Shown: positions 32,443 to 42,130 of the stretch, piece after piece
Layout: each line of letters opens with the position of its first letter
Position numbering within the stretch: position 1 is the first letter of the stretch
NCBI RefSeq assembly: GCF_021401135.1
Contig: NZ_JACBFO010000002.1
Span: 558,001 to 622,000 of the forward strand
Length of the DNA stretch: 64,000 nt
DNA from: Azonexus sp. R2A61
Lineage (GTDB): Bacteria; Pseudomonadota; Gammaproteobacteria; Burkholderiales; Rhodocyclaceae
Direction: 5' to 3'
Made by a program: the position numbers and the translations under genes
The notes under the pieces: generated by a model
Databases searched by the model: none
The model's input: only the letters and a program-made list of their open reading frames with translations
Told to the model about the DNA's origin: nothing

Positions 32443-34095
32443 ATGAACGAAGTGCACACCGTCCGTCTGTTCCACGCCAGCCTGGTCTGGCCACTGCAGC
32501 TCGAACCGCTGTCGGCCAATATCGATGACAGTCGACACTGGGAGCGCTTCGAGGCGATGCAGACCGAACATCCCTGGCGACGCATTGACGATGAATTCAC
32601 CGAGGATCCGGCACAATTCGCCGAGCGGCATTACCGTGAGTTCGTTTCCTTTCTGCCCTATGTGCAGCGCTTCCTTTACGGCGAGGGCCGCTCCCGTCGC
32701 CGCGATCCGGGCGATCCCCCCGGTGCCTCGCCGATCCACGTTTTCCGGCGCAAGGACATTGCCGCGCTGCGCCTGACGCTGCGCGACGGACAGCCCCCTG
32801 TCGTGCTGGAAATCGCCCACATCGATCTCTATTTCTTCCACGATCTCGACCTGGTCCAGCTCAATGTCGAAGTACGCGCCCGCGACCTGCCGCTGGACAC
32901 CGTGCGTGAATTGCTGTTCCGCTTCGGCCGCGCCTATCCGTCCGGCTGGGAGGAAAGCGGCGAAGGCCTGCACAACGTCAGCCTAGCCGAATGGCTGGAT
33001 GCCGCCGGCCATGTCGTCGCCCGCTCCGACACGCAGCGCCGCGAAAAATACCTGCGCTACGTCTGCGAACATCGCAGCCCCTGCATTTCGGAACACTGGG
33101 CCGGCCTGCTGCGCCCGCTGGTGCTGGCGCATGCCGACGAGCCCGGCGAGTTGCGCTACCGGCTGATCGAATACCAGCGCATGCCGCTCACCGCCTATCT
33201 TGCGGTCGACCGGCCGCGCGAACTGAATCGCGAACAATGGGTGCGCATCGGCCTGGCCACCACGCTCCATCCGGGCGAAGCCCTGCCGATCAACGATCCG
33301 GCGGTGATCGAATTCGAAAAGCGTTATTGCCAGGATCGCTACTGGTCGGACAGCACCCAGGGACCGAACACCCGCTTCATGTGCACCGGCAATGCGCTGA
33401 CCGTGGTCGGTGATGCCGCTTCACCGTTTTTCATCGATGGCGAACGCGGCCTGCTGGCCCAGTTCCGTCACCAGTACTTCATCGTCTTCCTGATTGCCCA
33501 CCTGCATCGCGCCGCCCTGCTCGTTTTTTCGGAAACGCTGGTCGATGCGGTCAACGACCTCGAGATTCGCGACGAGAACTCGGTCCGCCGTTTCAAACGC
33601 CGGATTCGGGCCAATTTCGAGACCTTCCTGCGGTTCACCCACCGCTACTGGTTTCATGAACTGTCGGAACGCGTGCACATCCAGGCCATCTATCGCCTGT
33701 GTTCCAACCATCTGCACAACGACGAAATCTACGCCGACGTCCGCGACGAAATCCGCGAGATGAGCAATTATCTCGACAGCGATGCTCAGCGCCGCCAGTC
33801 GAACACGGTGGTCAGGCTCACGGTGATCACCATTCTCGGCCTGATCGCCACGGTGACCACCGGCTATTTCGGCATGAACATCATTGCCTTCGGCGAAGGC
33901 TCGGTCACCGAACGCGTGATCCACGGCAGCGTCGCCAGCATCGCGTTCGTACTGCTGGTGTTCTTTGCAGTTGCCCGCTCCCGGCAGCTGTCGGATTTCC
34001 TCGAAGCGCTGGCCGACGGAAAATCCACGCTGCGTAGCCGCCTGCGGATGCTGCTCAACGTCTTTCGCCGCCACGAAGAGCCTCCGCCCCGCTAG
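32443..34095 (+). CDS. CorA-like magnesium transporter-type membrane protein
   Basis: 550 residues from ATG 32443; a TTG at 32434 is also in frame. A long soluble N-terminal part is followed by helical segments and two C-terminal membrane helices. The first ends in GYFGMNI, the GMN signature of the CorA ion pore. At 550 residues it is much longer than ordinary CorA (about 316), as in the large CorA-like proteins of Proteobacteria. Transport of Mg2+ or another divalent ion is inferred from the GMN motif. Divergent from the TonB-receptor gene. Confidence 0.78.
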   Translation: MNEVHTVRLFHASLVWPLQLEPLSANIDDSRHWERFEAMQTEHPWRRIDDEFTEDPAQFAERHYREFVSFLPYVQRFLYGEGRSRRRDPGDPPGASPIHVFRRKDIAALRLTLRDGQPPVVLEIAHIDLYFFHDLDLVQLNVEVRARDLPLDTVRELLFRFGRAYPSGWEESGEGLHNVSLAEWLDAAGHVVARSDTQRREKYLRYVCEHRSPCISEHWAGLLRPLVLAHADEPGELRYRLIEYQRMPLTAYLAVDRPRELNREQWVRIGLATTLHPGEALPINDPAVIEFEKRYCQDRYWSDSTQGPNTRFMCTGNALTVVGDAASPFFIDGERGLLAQFRHQYFIVFLIAHLHRAALLVFSETLVDAVNDLEIRDENSVRRFKRRIRANFETFLRFTHRYWFHELSERVHIQAIYRLCSNHLHNDEIYADVRDEIREMSNYLDSDAQRRQSNTVVRLTVITILGLIATVTTGYFGMNIIAFGEGSVTERVIHGSVASIAFVLLVFFAVARSRQLSDFLEALADGKSTLRSRLRMLLNVFRRHEEPPPR

Positions 34096-34165
34096 CAGGC
34101 AACACCGGCGGGCATGACGGGTGACTGCTTTCGGCGTAGACTGAAGGCATATCTTCAAAAACCGC

Positions 34166-34966
34166 GTGCCCGCCGTGAAACGTTTCGCGACCTGCCTGAC
34201 CCTGCTGTTCGTCCTGCTCGGCAACGCCCACGCCAGAACGGAGGAAGGACGCCTGCAGAAAATCGCCCAGACGGGTGTCCTGCGCGTCTGCATCTGGCCG
34301 GATTACTATGGCATTTCCTGGCGCAATCCGAAAACCCAGCAACTGTTCGGCATCGACATCGACAACGCCAGACTGCTCGCCCGGGAACTCGGCGTCCGTC
34401 CGCAATTCATCAACAGTTCCTTCGCCAGCGTGATCGACGACCTGTTGCAGGACCGCTGCGATATCGCCATGTTTGCCATCGGCATCACCCCGGCCCGCCA
34501 GGAACACATCCGGTTCTCCAGCCCCTATCTGAGCAGCGACATCTACGCGATCACCACGCGCACCAACCGGCGCATCCAGTCCTGGCAGGATATCGACCGC
34601 CCCGGGACGGTGGTTGCCGTCGCCCGCGGCACCATACACGAGGGGATCATGCGCGAAAGACTCAAGTCCGCGGAACTGCATGTCCTGGATACCCCGCATG
34701 CCCGCGAATACGAAGTCCAGAGCGGCCGGGCCGACGTTTTCATGACCGACTATCCGTACAGCCGGCGAATGCTGGACAACAGCGACTGGGCCCGTCTCGT
34801 CTATCCGCCGCAGCGCTTTCACCCGACCCCCTATGCCTGGGCGATGGCACCGGGCGACGACGCCTTCCACCGCGAAATCGAACGCTTCCTGCAACGCATC
34901 AAGCTGAACGGCCAGTTGATGGAAAACGCCGTCCGGCATCGTCTCGAAACCATCGTCGTCCGCTGA
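34166..34966 (+). CDS. Periplasmic solute-binding protein, family 3 type
   Basis: 266 residues from a GTG at 34166; a GTG at 34175 is also possible and no ATG fits. A signal peptide ends near NAHARTE. The body has the SBP_bac_3 pattern GVLRVCIWPDYYG, GIDIDNARLLARELG and FSSPYL. No permease or ATPase gene is adjacent. The sensor kinase gene begins 8 nt after the stop, so this protein more likely presents a ligand (amino acid or similar) to the kinase than feeds a transporter. Confidence 0.85.
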   Translation: MPAVKRFATCLTLLFVLLGNAHARTEEGRLQKIAQTGVLRVCIWPDYYGISWRNPKTQQLFGIDIDNARLLARELGVRPQFINSSFASVIDDLLQDRCDIAMFAIGITPARQEHIRFSSPYLSSDIYAITTRTNRRIQSWQDIDRPGTVVAVARGTIHEGIMRERLKSAELHVLDTPHAREYEVQSGRADVFMTDYPYSRRMLDNSDWARLVYPPQRFHPTPYAWAMAPGDDAFHREIERFLQRIKLNGQLMENAVRHRLETIVVR

Positions 34967-34974
34967 GGCATACC

Positions 34975-37038
34975 GTGCCGCTCCGCCGTCGCCGCACCCT
35001 GTTTTTTTCGCTGACCATCGTCATCGGCTCATGGATGGCAGCCTATGCGCTAACGCTGTTCCACCTGCGCAACGAAACGCTGGGCGATGGCTTGAAACAG
35101 GCGGAAGCACTGGCGCATAACTTCGAGGCCGAACTGACACGCACCCTGGACATGGTCGACTTGCTGTCCCTGAGTGTCGAACCCAGGGACAGCGCAACAC
35201 CCGCTTCACTGCATTTCTCGCACAACCTGAACGACGCCCTGCGCCAGGCCCCCTATCTCCGCTCGATATCGGTGTTGACGCCCGAAGGCAGGGTACTGGC
35301 CAGTTCGACGCCGGCCAACGTCGGCAAGCAGGTCTCCTTGCAGGATTTCTTTCCCGAGATCGACCCGGCAGCGGCAAACTTCCGCATCGGTACGCCATGG
35401 CAGGGGCGCGACCTGAACGAGGCCCGCCCAAGCACTCCCGAAGCACCGGTGGTTGTCGGCGCCCCTTATTTCCTGCCGGTCATCCGGAAAATCGGCCAGC
35501 AGAATCAGACGCTGGTGGTATTGGCTGCGCTCAATCCGGATTATTTCCTGCTCCATTTCACCAAAATGCTGTCCGCCCATGACGGCCGGGTGCAGATCGT
35601 CCGGCTGGATGGCCGACTGCTCGCATCGACCGCCGGCAACGATCTGCCCGGCAGCGAGCGCCGGGCCGGCGATGTGGAAATCCTGTTCGCGCAAACTGAA
35701 TTCGGCCGTATGGAACAGACATTGCCGGACAGCCAACGCTATCTGTCGGCCTTTCACGTATCGAGTCACTATCCGGCGGCGATTGTCGTTCACCTCGACC
35801 GTGACGGCGTACTCGACCGCTGGCGCGACAACGTCCGGGGTCTGTCGGCCATCGTTTTTCCCATTCTGGCCGCGTTGACCGCAGCCATGCTGATGTACTG
35901 GCGCCGCCAGCAACGACTGATCGAACGCGAACGCGAACTCGATGCCCAGCGGCGACTGACCGCCAGCCTGTTCGAAGCGACCAGCGATGCCGTGTTCATG
36001 ACCGCGCCGGACGGTGCGATCCTGGCCGCCAATCCCGCCTTCGAGCGTATCTCCGGTTACGATGGCAGCGAGGTGTTGGGCAGCAATCCGCGCCTGCTGT
36101 CTTCCGGGCTGCACGACCGGAATTTCTATCAGACGATGTGGCACAGCATCGTGACCACCGGCCACTGGCAGGGAGAAATCACCAATCGGCGCCGGGATGG
36201 CAGTCTCTATCTTGGCCTGCTGACGATCAACGCCGTCCGCGACGAGACCGGTCGACTTGCCCACTACGTCGGCGTCACCGCCGACATCGGCGAACGCAAG
36301 CGCCAGGAAGCCGAAATCCTTGCCGCCCGAGACAAGGCAGAAGCCGCGTCGCGCGCCAAAAGCACATTCCTGGCAACGATGAGCCACGAACTGCGTACGC
36401 CGCTGAACGGCATGCTCGGCATGACCGAACTGCTGTTACGCTCATCGCTCGACCATCGTCAGCGCCACCGGCTGGAAGTCGTACGCAGTTCCGCCGAATC
36501 GCTGCTCGGCATTCTCAACCAGATACTCGACTACGCGCATCTCGAAACGCACGGCATCGACATCGAGCGAGCACCGTTCGATCCCGTTGCGCTGATCAAC
36601 GATGTCGTCCGCTTATTCGCGCCCCAGGCGTTGGCAAAATCACTCGCGCTGGCGGCGTCGACCGCAGGAACGCTGCCGCCAGCCGTCATCGGCGACACGT
36701 TGCGCCTGCAGCAAATCCTGATGCATCTGCTGGGCAATGCCATCAAATTTACGGAAGAAGGCCGGATCGAAGTTCAACTCTCGCTGAACGATACCGGCGA
36801 CAGACTGCGCATTTCCGTATCCGACACGGGAATCGGCATTGCGGAAGCGGTATTGCCGACGCTATTCACCGCCTTCATGCAAGGCGACGGCTCGCTGAGC
36901 CGCCAGCACGGCGGAACCGGACTCGGTCTGGCAATCAGTCGACGGCTGGCGGAAGCCATGGGCGGCGACCTGACTGCGCACAGCCAGGTCGGCCACGGCA
37001 GTTGCTTCGTGCTGGAACTTCCGCTCGAATGTCCCTGA
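34975..37038 (+). CDS. Membrane sensor histidine kinase with Cache-like and PAS domains
   Basis: 687 residues from GTG 34975, with GAGG 8 nt upstream. Membrane helix 1 is at about 8-25, followed by a periplasmic Cache/PDC-like domain of about 270 residues, and helix 2 near 290-310. A PAS domain comes next, then HisKA with phospho-acceptor H471 (SHELRTPLN), then an ATPase with NAIKF, DTGIGI and GTGLGL boxes. There is no receiver domain and no response regulator gene nearby, so its partner is elsewhere. It likely works with the binding protein encoded just upstream. Confidence 0.92.
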   Translation: MPLRRRRTLFFSLTIVIGSWMAAYALTLFHLRNETLGDGLKQAEALAHNFEAELTRTLDMVDLLSLSVEPRDSATPASLHFSHNLNDALRQAPYLRSISVLTPEGRVLASSTPANVGKQVSLQDFFPEIDPAAANFRIGTPWQGRDLNEARPSTPEAPVVVGAPYFLPVIRKIGQQNQTLVVLAALNPDYFLLHFTKMLSAHDGRVQIVRLDGRLLASTAGNDLPGSERRAGDVEILFAQTEFGRMEQTLPDSQRYLSAFHVSSHYPAAIVVHLDRDGVLDRWRDNVRGLSAIVFPILAALTAAMLMYWRRQQRLIERERELDAQRRLTASLFEATSDAVFMTAPDGAILAANPAFERISGYDGSEVLGSNPRLLSSGLHDRNFYQTMWHSIVTTGHWQGEITNRRRDGSLYLGLLTINAVRDETGRLAHYVGVTADIGERKRQEAEILAARDKAEAASRAKSTFLATMSHELRTPLNGMLGMTELLLRSSLDHRQRHRLEVVRSSAESLLGILNQILDYAHLETHGIDIERAPFDPVALINDVVRLFAPQALAKSLALAASTAGTLPPAVIGDTLRLQQILMHLLGNAIKFTEEGRIEVQLSLNDTGDRLRISVSDTGIGIAEAVLPTLFTAFMQGDGSLSRQHGGTGLGLAISRRLAEAMGGDLTAHSQVGHGSCFVLELPLECP

Positions 37039-37050
37039 TGGAAACCGGGC

Positions 37051-37668
37051 TCAACGCCGGCGCATGGCGATATGGCGAACAATCATTGCCGGAATTTCCT
37101 GTTCGAGCCCGGCACCTTTATTGCACCCGAAGGTCAGATGCAGCAGGCCACTGGTGAAAGCCCAGGTGTCCAGTGCGGCAGCGCCCGGTTCGATCCCCTC
37201 GCGCAAGCTTCCCTTGTCGCTGGCCGCCCGGTACATGCGCTCGATCTTGGCAACGAAATCACGTGCAGGACGCCCCACTTCCTGCTGAATACTGGCAAAC
37301 TCATCGACATATTCGCAACGGGAAATCATGATTTCAAAGACTTCGCGAGCCACCGAACAACTCTCCAGTGCGCGGAAAAATTCCTGGATCGAAGCCTGGA
37401 TGGCATCGAGCGGGTCGGCGAAAGCCGGATCGTAGAGAATGGCATCGGTCCGTTCGAGCATCGGCGCAAAGACATCCTCGCGCATGGCGAAGAACAGTTC
37501 CGCCTTGTCCTTGAAATGCCAGTAGATCGCCCCGCGCGTCACGCCGGCTTCCTTGGCGACCTTGTCCAGCGAGGAGCGGCTGACGCCGCACGAATGAAAC
37601 ACGCTGCGCGCAGCCTCGATGATGTCCTTGCGCGTTTTCTCCGCTTCTTCCTTCGTTTTCCTGACCAT
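37051..37668 (-). CDS. TetR family repressor of the RND efflux operon (AcrR/TtgR type)
   Basis: 205 residues. The helix-turn-helix (SLDKVAKEAGVTRGAIYWHFKD) and YWHFK signature are those of the AcrR/TtgR branch. It is divergent from the efflux operon with a palindromic operator overlapping that operon's promoter. Expected to release DNA when a hydrophobic drug binds its C-terminal domain. Confidence 0.93.
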   Translation of the reverse strand: MVRKTKEEAEKTRKDIIEAARSVFHSCGVSRSSLDKVAKEAGVTRGAIYWHFKDKAELFFAMREDVFAPMLERTDAILYDPAFADPLDAIQASIQEFFRALESCSVAREVFEIMISRCEYVDEFASIQQEVGRPARDFVAKIERMYRAASDKGSLREGIEPGAAALDTWAFTSGLLHLTFGCNKGAGLEQEIPAMIVRHIAMRRR

Positions 37669-37734
37669 CTCGCTTCTCCGGTCGCCGCTCTCGAAACAGG
37701 GCGAGGCAATGTCCGAGTTTTTCTCTCGGGCTTA

Positions 37735-37762
37735 TTTACATACATCCTTGTCTGTATATAAT
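37735..37762 (+). promoter_or_regulatory. Efflux operon promoter with overlapping TetR-type operator
   Basis: -35 TTTACA (37735-37740) and -10 TATAAT (37757-37762) with a 16 nt spacer. The spacer region holds the inverted repeat TACATACA (37737-37744) and TGTCTGTA (37749-37756), 7 of 8 positions matching, like the AcrR box. Repressor bound there would block RNA polymerase directly. Confidence 0.78.
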
Positions 37763-37792
37763 AGACCAAAATTTCCCTTTTGGAGTCCCAAC

Positions 37793-38998
37793 ATGACATC
37801 GCAACCACGTTTCCGTCATACCGCCCTCGCGCTGCTCGTCGGTGCCGCGCTGCTCGCCGGCTGTTCCGACAAGCAGGCCCCCGCCCAGGCAATGGGACCG
37901 TTGCCGGTGACCACGCTGGAAATGCAACCGCAATCGGTGCCAAGCTCGATCGAAGTGATGGCGCAGACCGAAGGGGCTCGCGAAACGGAAGTTCGCGCCC
38001 GCGTCGGCGGCATCCTGGTCAAACGCTTCTATCAGGAAGGCGATACGGTCAAGGCAGGCCAGCCGCTGTTCCAGATCGACCGTGCACCGTATGAAATCGC
38101 TCTGGCCGAAGCCAAGGCCAGGGCCGAGCAGACCGAACGCGAAATGAACCGCCTGCACAAGCTGGCCGACGCCAAGGCGATCAGCCAGAAGGATTACGAC
38201 GATGCCCGTTCGAACAATGCCATGGCCCAGGCCGCGCTGCGCCAGGCTGAACTGAATCTGTCCTGGACGACCGTCACCGCACCGGTCTCCGGGGTCAGCG
38301 CCCGGGCGGTACGCTCCGAAGGCAACCTGATCGGCACGGCCAACGACAATTCCCTGCTCACCTCGATCTACCAGACCAACCCGATGTGGGTCCGCTTCTC
38401 GCTGGGCGAAAGCGATCTCGCGAAATTGCCGGGCGGCCGGGTCACCGAGAAACAAATCAGCGGCGTCGAACTCGTGCTGCCCAACGGCCAGATCTACGAC
38501 CAGCCGGGCAAATTGAATTTCGTGGCATCGAACATCGACACCACGCTGGGCACCCAGGCGCTGCGCGCCGAGTTCGCCAACCCGACCCAGCAGTTGCTGC
38601 CGGGCCAGTTCGTGCGCGTGCGCTTGCTGACCGGCATGCGCGACGGCGTCTTCCTGGTGCCGCAGTCGGCCGTGCTGCAGACGGAGCAAGGCACCCTGCT
38701 GATGACCGCAACGCCCGACAACAAGGTCGCACCGCGCCCGGTCCAGGCCGGCGAATGGCGTGGCAAGGACTGGGTCATCCTCGGCGGCCTGCAGGCCGGC
38801 GACCGGGTCATCGTGGACAATCTGATGAAACTCAAGCCCGGCGCCCCGATCGCACCGCATGCGCCGGGCCAGCCGCCTGCCGGCGCACCGGCGCAGGGCG
38901 GCGCCCCCGCAGCCAAGGCCGAAGCACCGAAGGCCGACACCGCCGCCACGGACAAGCCGGCCGCTCAGGACAGCGCAGCGCCCGCCAAGAAGGACTGA
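37793..38998 (+). CDS. RND efflux periplasmic adaptor, lipoprotein (AcrA/MexA type)
   Basis: 401 residues from ATG 37793 with GGAG 7 nt upstream; the open frame further upstream crosses the promoter and is not coding. Lipobox LLAGC. The lipoyl halves (EVRARVGGILVKRFYQEGDTV and TAPVSGVSARAVRSEGNLI) flank an alpha-helical hairpin, followed by beta-barrel and membrane-proximal domains. An Ala/Pro/Lys-rich tail of about 40 residues is unusual. Links the inner-membrane pump to the outer-membrane channel. Confidence 0.94.
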   Translation: MTSQPRFRHTALALLVGAALLAGCSDKQAPAQAMGPLPVTTLEMQPQSVPSSIEVMAQTEGARETEVRARVGGILVKRFYQEGDTVKAGQPLFQIDRAPYEIALAEAKARAEQTEREMNRLHKLADAKAISQKDYDDARSNNAMAQAALRQAELNLSWTTVTAPVSGVSARAVRSEGNLIGTANDNSLLTSIYQTNPMWVRFSLGESDLAKLPGGRVTEKQISGVELVLPNGQIYDQPGKLNFVASNIDTTLGTQALRAEFANPTQQLLPGQFVRVRLLTGMRDGVFLVPQSAVLQTEQGTLLMTATPDNKVAPRPVQAGEWRGKDWVILGGLQAGDRVIVDNLMKLKPGAPIAPHAPGQPPAGAPAQGGAPAAKAEAPKADTAATDKPAAQDSAAPAKKD

Positions 38999-39007
38999 GG
39001 ACCAACC

Positions 39008-42000
39008 ATGTCTAGATTCTTCATCAATCGACCGATCTTTGCATCGGTCATATCGATCATCATCGTCATCGCCGGCCTGGTTGCCGCCCAGGTGCTGCCG
39101 ATCGCACAGTACCCGCAGATCGCACCACCGACCGTGCTGATTTCCGCGACCTACCCCGGCGCATCGGCCGAAACCCTGGCCAAGACGGTTGCCGCGCCGA
39201 TCGAGGAACAGTTGAACGGTGTCGAGAACATGGTGTACTTCACCTCCTCGGCAACGGCCAACGGGACGGTGACGATCACCGCCACCTTCGAAGTCGGCAC
39301 CAACGTCGATATGGCTGCGGTCAACGTCAACAACCGGGTCAAAGCGGCTGAAGCGCGCCTGCCGGAAGCTGTCCGACGCAACGGCGTGATCGTGCAGAAA
39401 CGCTCCAACGACATCCTGCAGGTCGTTGCGCTGAAATCCGACCAAGGGCGTTACAACACGCTCTATCTGTCGAACTACGCAACGCTGAACATCGTCGACG
39501 AACTGAAGCGCCTGAAGGGCGTCGGCGACGTTACCGTGTTCGGTGCCCAGGATTACTCCATGCGTGTCTGGCTCAAGCCCGACCGCATGGCGCAACTGGG
39601 AGTCACGACGGCAGAAGTGGCCGCCGCGATCAGCGCCCAGAACGCCCAGAACGCGGCCGGCAAGATCGGCCAGGAACCGGCGCCGGATGATCAGCAACTG
39701 ATCTACACCGTCACCGCCAAGGGACGTCTGCTGACCGAAGAGGAATTCGGCAATATCGTCGTGCGCGCCAGCGGCCCCGGCGGCCTGCTGCGCGTCAAGG
39801 ACATCGCGCGCATCGAACTGGGCGCCTACAGCTACGACCAGCGCGTTACGCTGGACGGTCAGCCGACCATTGCCATGGGGGTTTTCCTGCAGACCGGCGC
39901 CAACGCGCTGGAAGTGGCCGAAGAGGTCCGCCAGAAGATGGCTGAACTGAAACAGCTGCGCTTCCCCGACGGCATGGACTACGTGATCCCCTTCGACACC
40001 ACGCGTTTCGTCTCCGCCTCGATCAACGAGGTGGTGCATACCCTGATCGAAGCGATGATCCTCGTGCTGGCGGTGGTTTACATCTTCCTGCAGAGCTGGC
40101 GCGCCACGCTGATTCCGATGGTCGCCGTGCCGATCTCGCTGATCGGTACCTTCGCCGGTCTCTGGCTGTTCGGCTTCTCGATCAACACGCTGACGCTGTT
40201 CGCCATGGTGCTGGCCATCGGTATCGTCGTGGACGATGCGATCGTCGTGCTCGAGAACGTCGAGCGGATCATGGCCGAGGAAAAGCTGCCGCCGAAACAG
40301 GCCGCCATCAAGGCCATGCACGAGGTGACCAGCGCCCTGATCGCCATCGTCCTGGTGCTGTGCGCGGTATTCGTCCCGGTCGCCTTCCTGGGCGGCATCG
40401 CCGGCCAGCTGTACAAGCAGTTCGCCGTCACCGTGGCGGTGGCCGTGGTGCTTTCCGGTGTCGTCGCATTGACCTTGACGCCGGCACTCTGCGCGCTGCT
40501 GCTCAAGGCCCAGCACACGGAAAACAAGCTGTTTGCACCGTTCAACCGGATGTTCGAGCGGCTGACCGACAATTACACCAAGGCCGTCGGCTTCACGCTC
40601 AAGCACGGGATCGTCGGCACCCTCGTCTTCATCGCGGTGATTGCCGTCACAGCATTCTTCTTCCGCATCGTACCGGGCAGTTTCGTGCCGGCCGAAGACC
40701 AGGGCTACCTGATCTCCGCACTGATGCTGCCCGACGGCGCGACGCTCAAGCGGACCGAAAAGACCGGCGAAAACATGCGCCAGATGATCGCCCAGGACGA
40801 GGCCGTCAAGCACACCTTCGTCGTCTCCGGTTTCGACCTGATCGGCGGCGGCAACAAGCCGAACGCGGGCACCATGTTCATTCCGCTCAAGGACTGGTCC
40901 GAACGTCAGGGCAAGGCTCAGGATCTGGCCGGCAAGTTCATGGGCATCGGCATGATGCAGAGCGACGGCCTCGGCCTCGTCTTCAACCCGCCGCCGATCA
41001 TGGGCCTTGGTACGGCGGGCGGTTTCGAGGTGTACGTACAGAACCGTGTCGATGGCGACGCCAAGAAGCTCAACGAAATCGTTCAGGCATTCATGGCCGA
41101 ACTGCAGAAGCACCCGGAATTCACCCGCATTTCGACGTTCTTCCGGCCGACCATCCCGCAACTCTTCATCGAAGTCGATGAACAGAAGGCATTGGCGCTG
41201 GGCATTCCGGTTGCCAACATCTATTCGACGCTGCAAAGCACGATGGGCGCCCTCTACGTCAACGACTTCAACAAGGCCGGTCGCGTCTATCGCGTTCAGT
41301 TGCAGGCCGAGGCGCCCTATCGGATGAAGCCGGAAGACATCGGCAAGGTCTATGTGAAGAGCGAAAGCACCGGTGCGATGATCCCGCTGTCCGCCGTCAG
41401 CCGTGTCAAGAACGTGGTCGGTCCGGAACAGGTCGAACGCTTCAACGGCTTCATCGCCGCCAAGGTGATGGGCGACTCGAAGCCCGGCGTCAGTTCCGGC
41501 GAAGCGATCAAGATCGTCGAGGACGTCGCTGCCGCGACGCTGCCCGACGGTTACGGCATCGCCTGGACCGGCCAGGCCTTCCAGGAAAAGCGGACCTCGG
41601 GTTCGTCGATCCAGGCCTTTGCATTCGCCATCATCATGGTCTTCCTGATCCTGGCGGCGCAATATGAAAAGTGGTCGCTGCCGCTGGCTGTCGTGATGGC
41701 CGTGCCGTTTGCCTTGATGGGCGCGCTCACCGCAGTCTGGCTGCGCGGCATGCCGAACGACATCTACTTCCAGATCGGTCTGGTGGTGTTGATCGGCCTG
41801 GCCTCGAAGAACGCCATCCTGATCGTCGAGTTCGCCGCCCAGAAATACGCCGAGGGGATGAGCGTCGCCGATGCGGCGATCGCCGCGGCGCGCCTGCGCC
41901 TGCGCCCGATCATCATGACCTCGCTGGCCTTCGTGCTGGGCGTGTTCCCGCTGGTCAAGGCAAGCGGCGCCGGTGCCGCCGCCCGTCAGTCGATGGGGAC

Positions 42001-42130
42001 CGGCGTGTTCGGCGGCATGCTCGCCGCCACCTTCATCGCCACGCTGTTCGTGCCGCTGTTCTTCAAGTGGCTGGAGCGCGGCAAGCAGATCGACCATCGT
42101 CACGTGACGGTCGAGGAGGACAAAGAATGA
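39008..42130 (+). CDS. RND multidrug efflux pump, inner-membrane transporter (AcrB/MexB type)
   Basis: 1040 residues, the normal AcrB length, starting MSRFFINRPIFASVI. Twelve membrane helices and two large periplasmic loops are evident. The proton-relay aspartates are D409-D410 (GIVVDDAIVVLENVER), matching D407/D408 of AcrB. It is a hydrophobe/amphiphile efflux (HAE-1) family pump exporting drugs, solvents or detergents with proton antiport. The next gene overlaps by 4 nt. Confidence 0.96.
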   Translation: MSRFFINRPIFASVISIIIVIAGLVAAQVLPIAQYPQIAPPTVLISATYPGASAETLAKTVAAPIEEQLNGVENMVYFTSSATANGTVTITATFEVGTNVDMAAVNVNNRVKAAEARLPEAVRRNGVIVQKRSNDILQVVALKSDQGRYNTLYLSNYATLNIVDELKRLKGVGDVTVFGAQDYSMRVWLKPDRMAQLGVTTAEVAAAISAQNAQNAAGKIGQEPAPDDQQLIYTVTAKGRLLTEEEFGNIVVRASGPGGLLRVKDIARIELGAYSYDQRVTLDGQPTIAMGVFLQTGANALEVAEEVRQKMAELKQLRFPDGMDYVIPFDTTRFVSASINEVVHTLIEAMILVLAVVYIFLQSWRATLIPMVAVPISLIGTFAGLWLFGFSINTLTLFAMVLAIGIVVDDAIVVLENVERIMAEEKLPPKQAAIKAMHEVTSALIAIVLVLCAVFVPVAFLGGIAGQLYKQFAVTVAVAVVLSGVVALTLTPALCALLLKAQHTENKLFAPFNRMFERLTDNYTKAVGFTLKHGIVGTLVFIAVIAVTAFFFRIVPGSFVPAEDQGYLISALMLPDGATLKRTEKTGENMRQMIAQDEAVKHTFVVSGFDLIGGGNKPNAGTMFIPLKDWSERQGKAQDLAGKFMGIGMMQSDGLGLVFNPPPIMGLGTAGGFEVYVQNRVDGDAKKLNEIVQAFMAELQKHPEFTRISTFFRPTIPQLFIEVDEQKALALGIPVANIYSTLQSTMGALYVNDFNKAGRVYRVQLQAEAPYRMKPEDIGKVYVKSESTGAMIPLSAVSRVKNVVGPEQVERFNGFIAAKVMGDSKPGVSSGEAIKIVEDVAAATLPDGYGIAWTGQAFQEKRTSGSSIQAFAFAIIMVFLILAAQYEKWSLPLAVVMAVPFALMGALTAVWLRGMPNDIYFQIGLVVLIGLASKNAILIVEFAAQKYAEGMSVADAAIAAARLRLRPIIMTSLAFVLGVFPLVKASGAGAAARQSMGTGVFGGMLAATFIATLFVPLFFKWLERGKQIDHRHVTVEEDKE

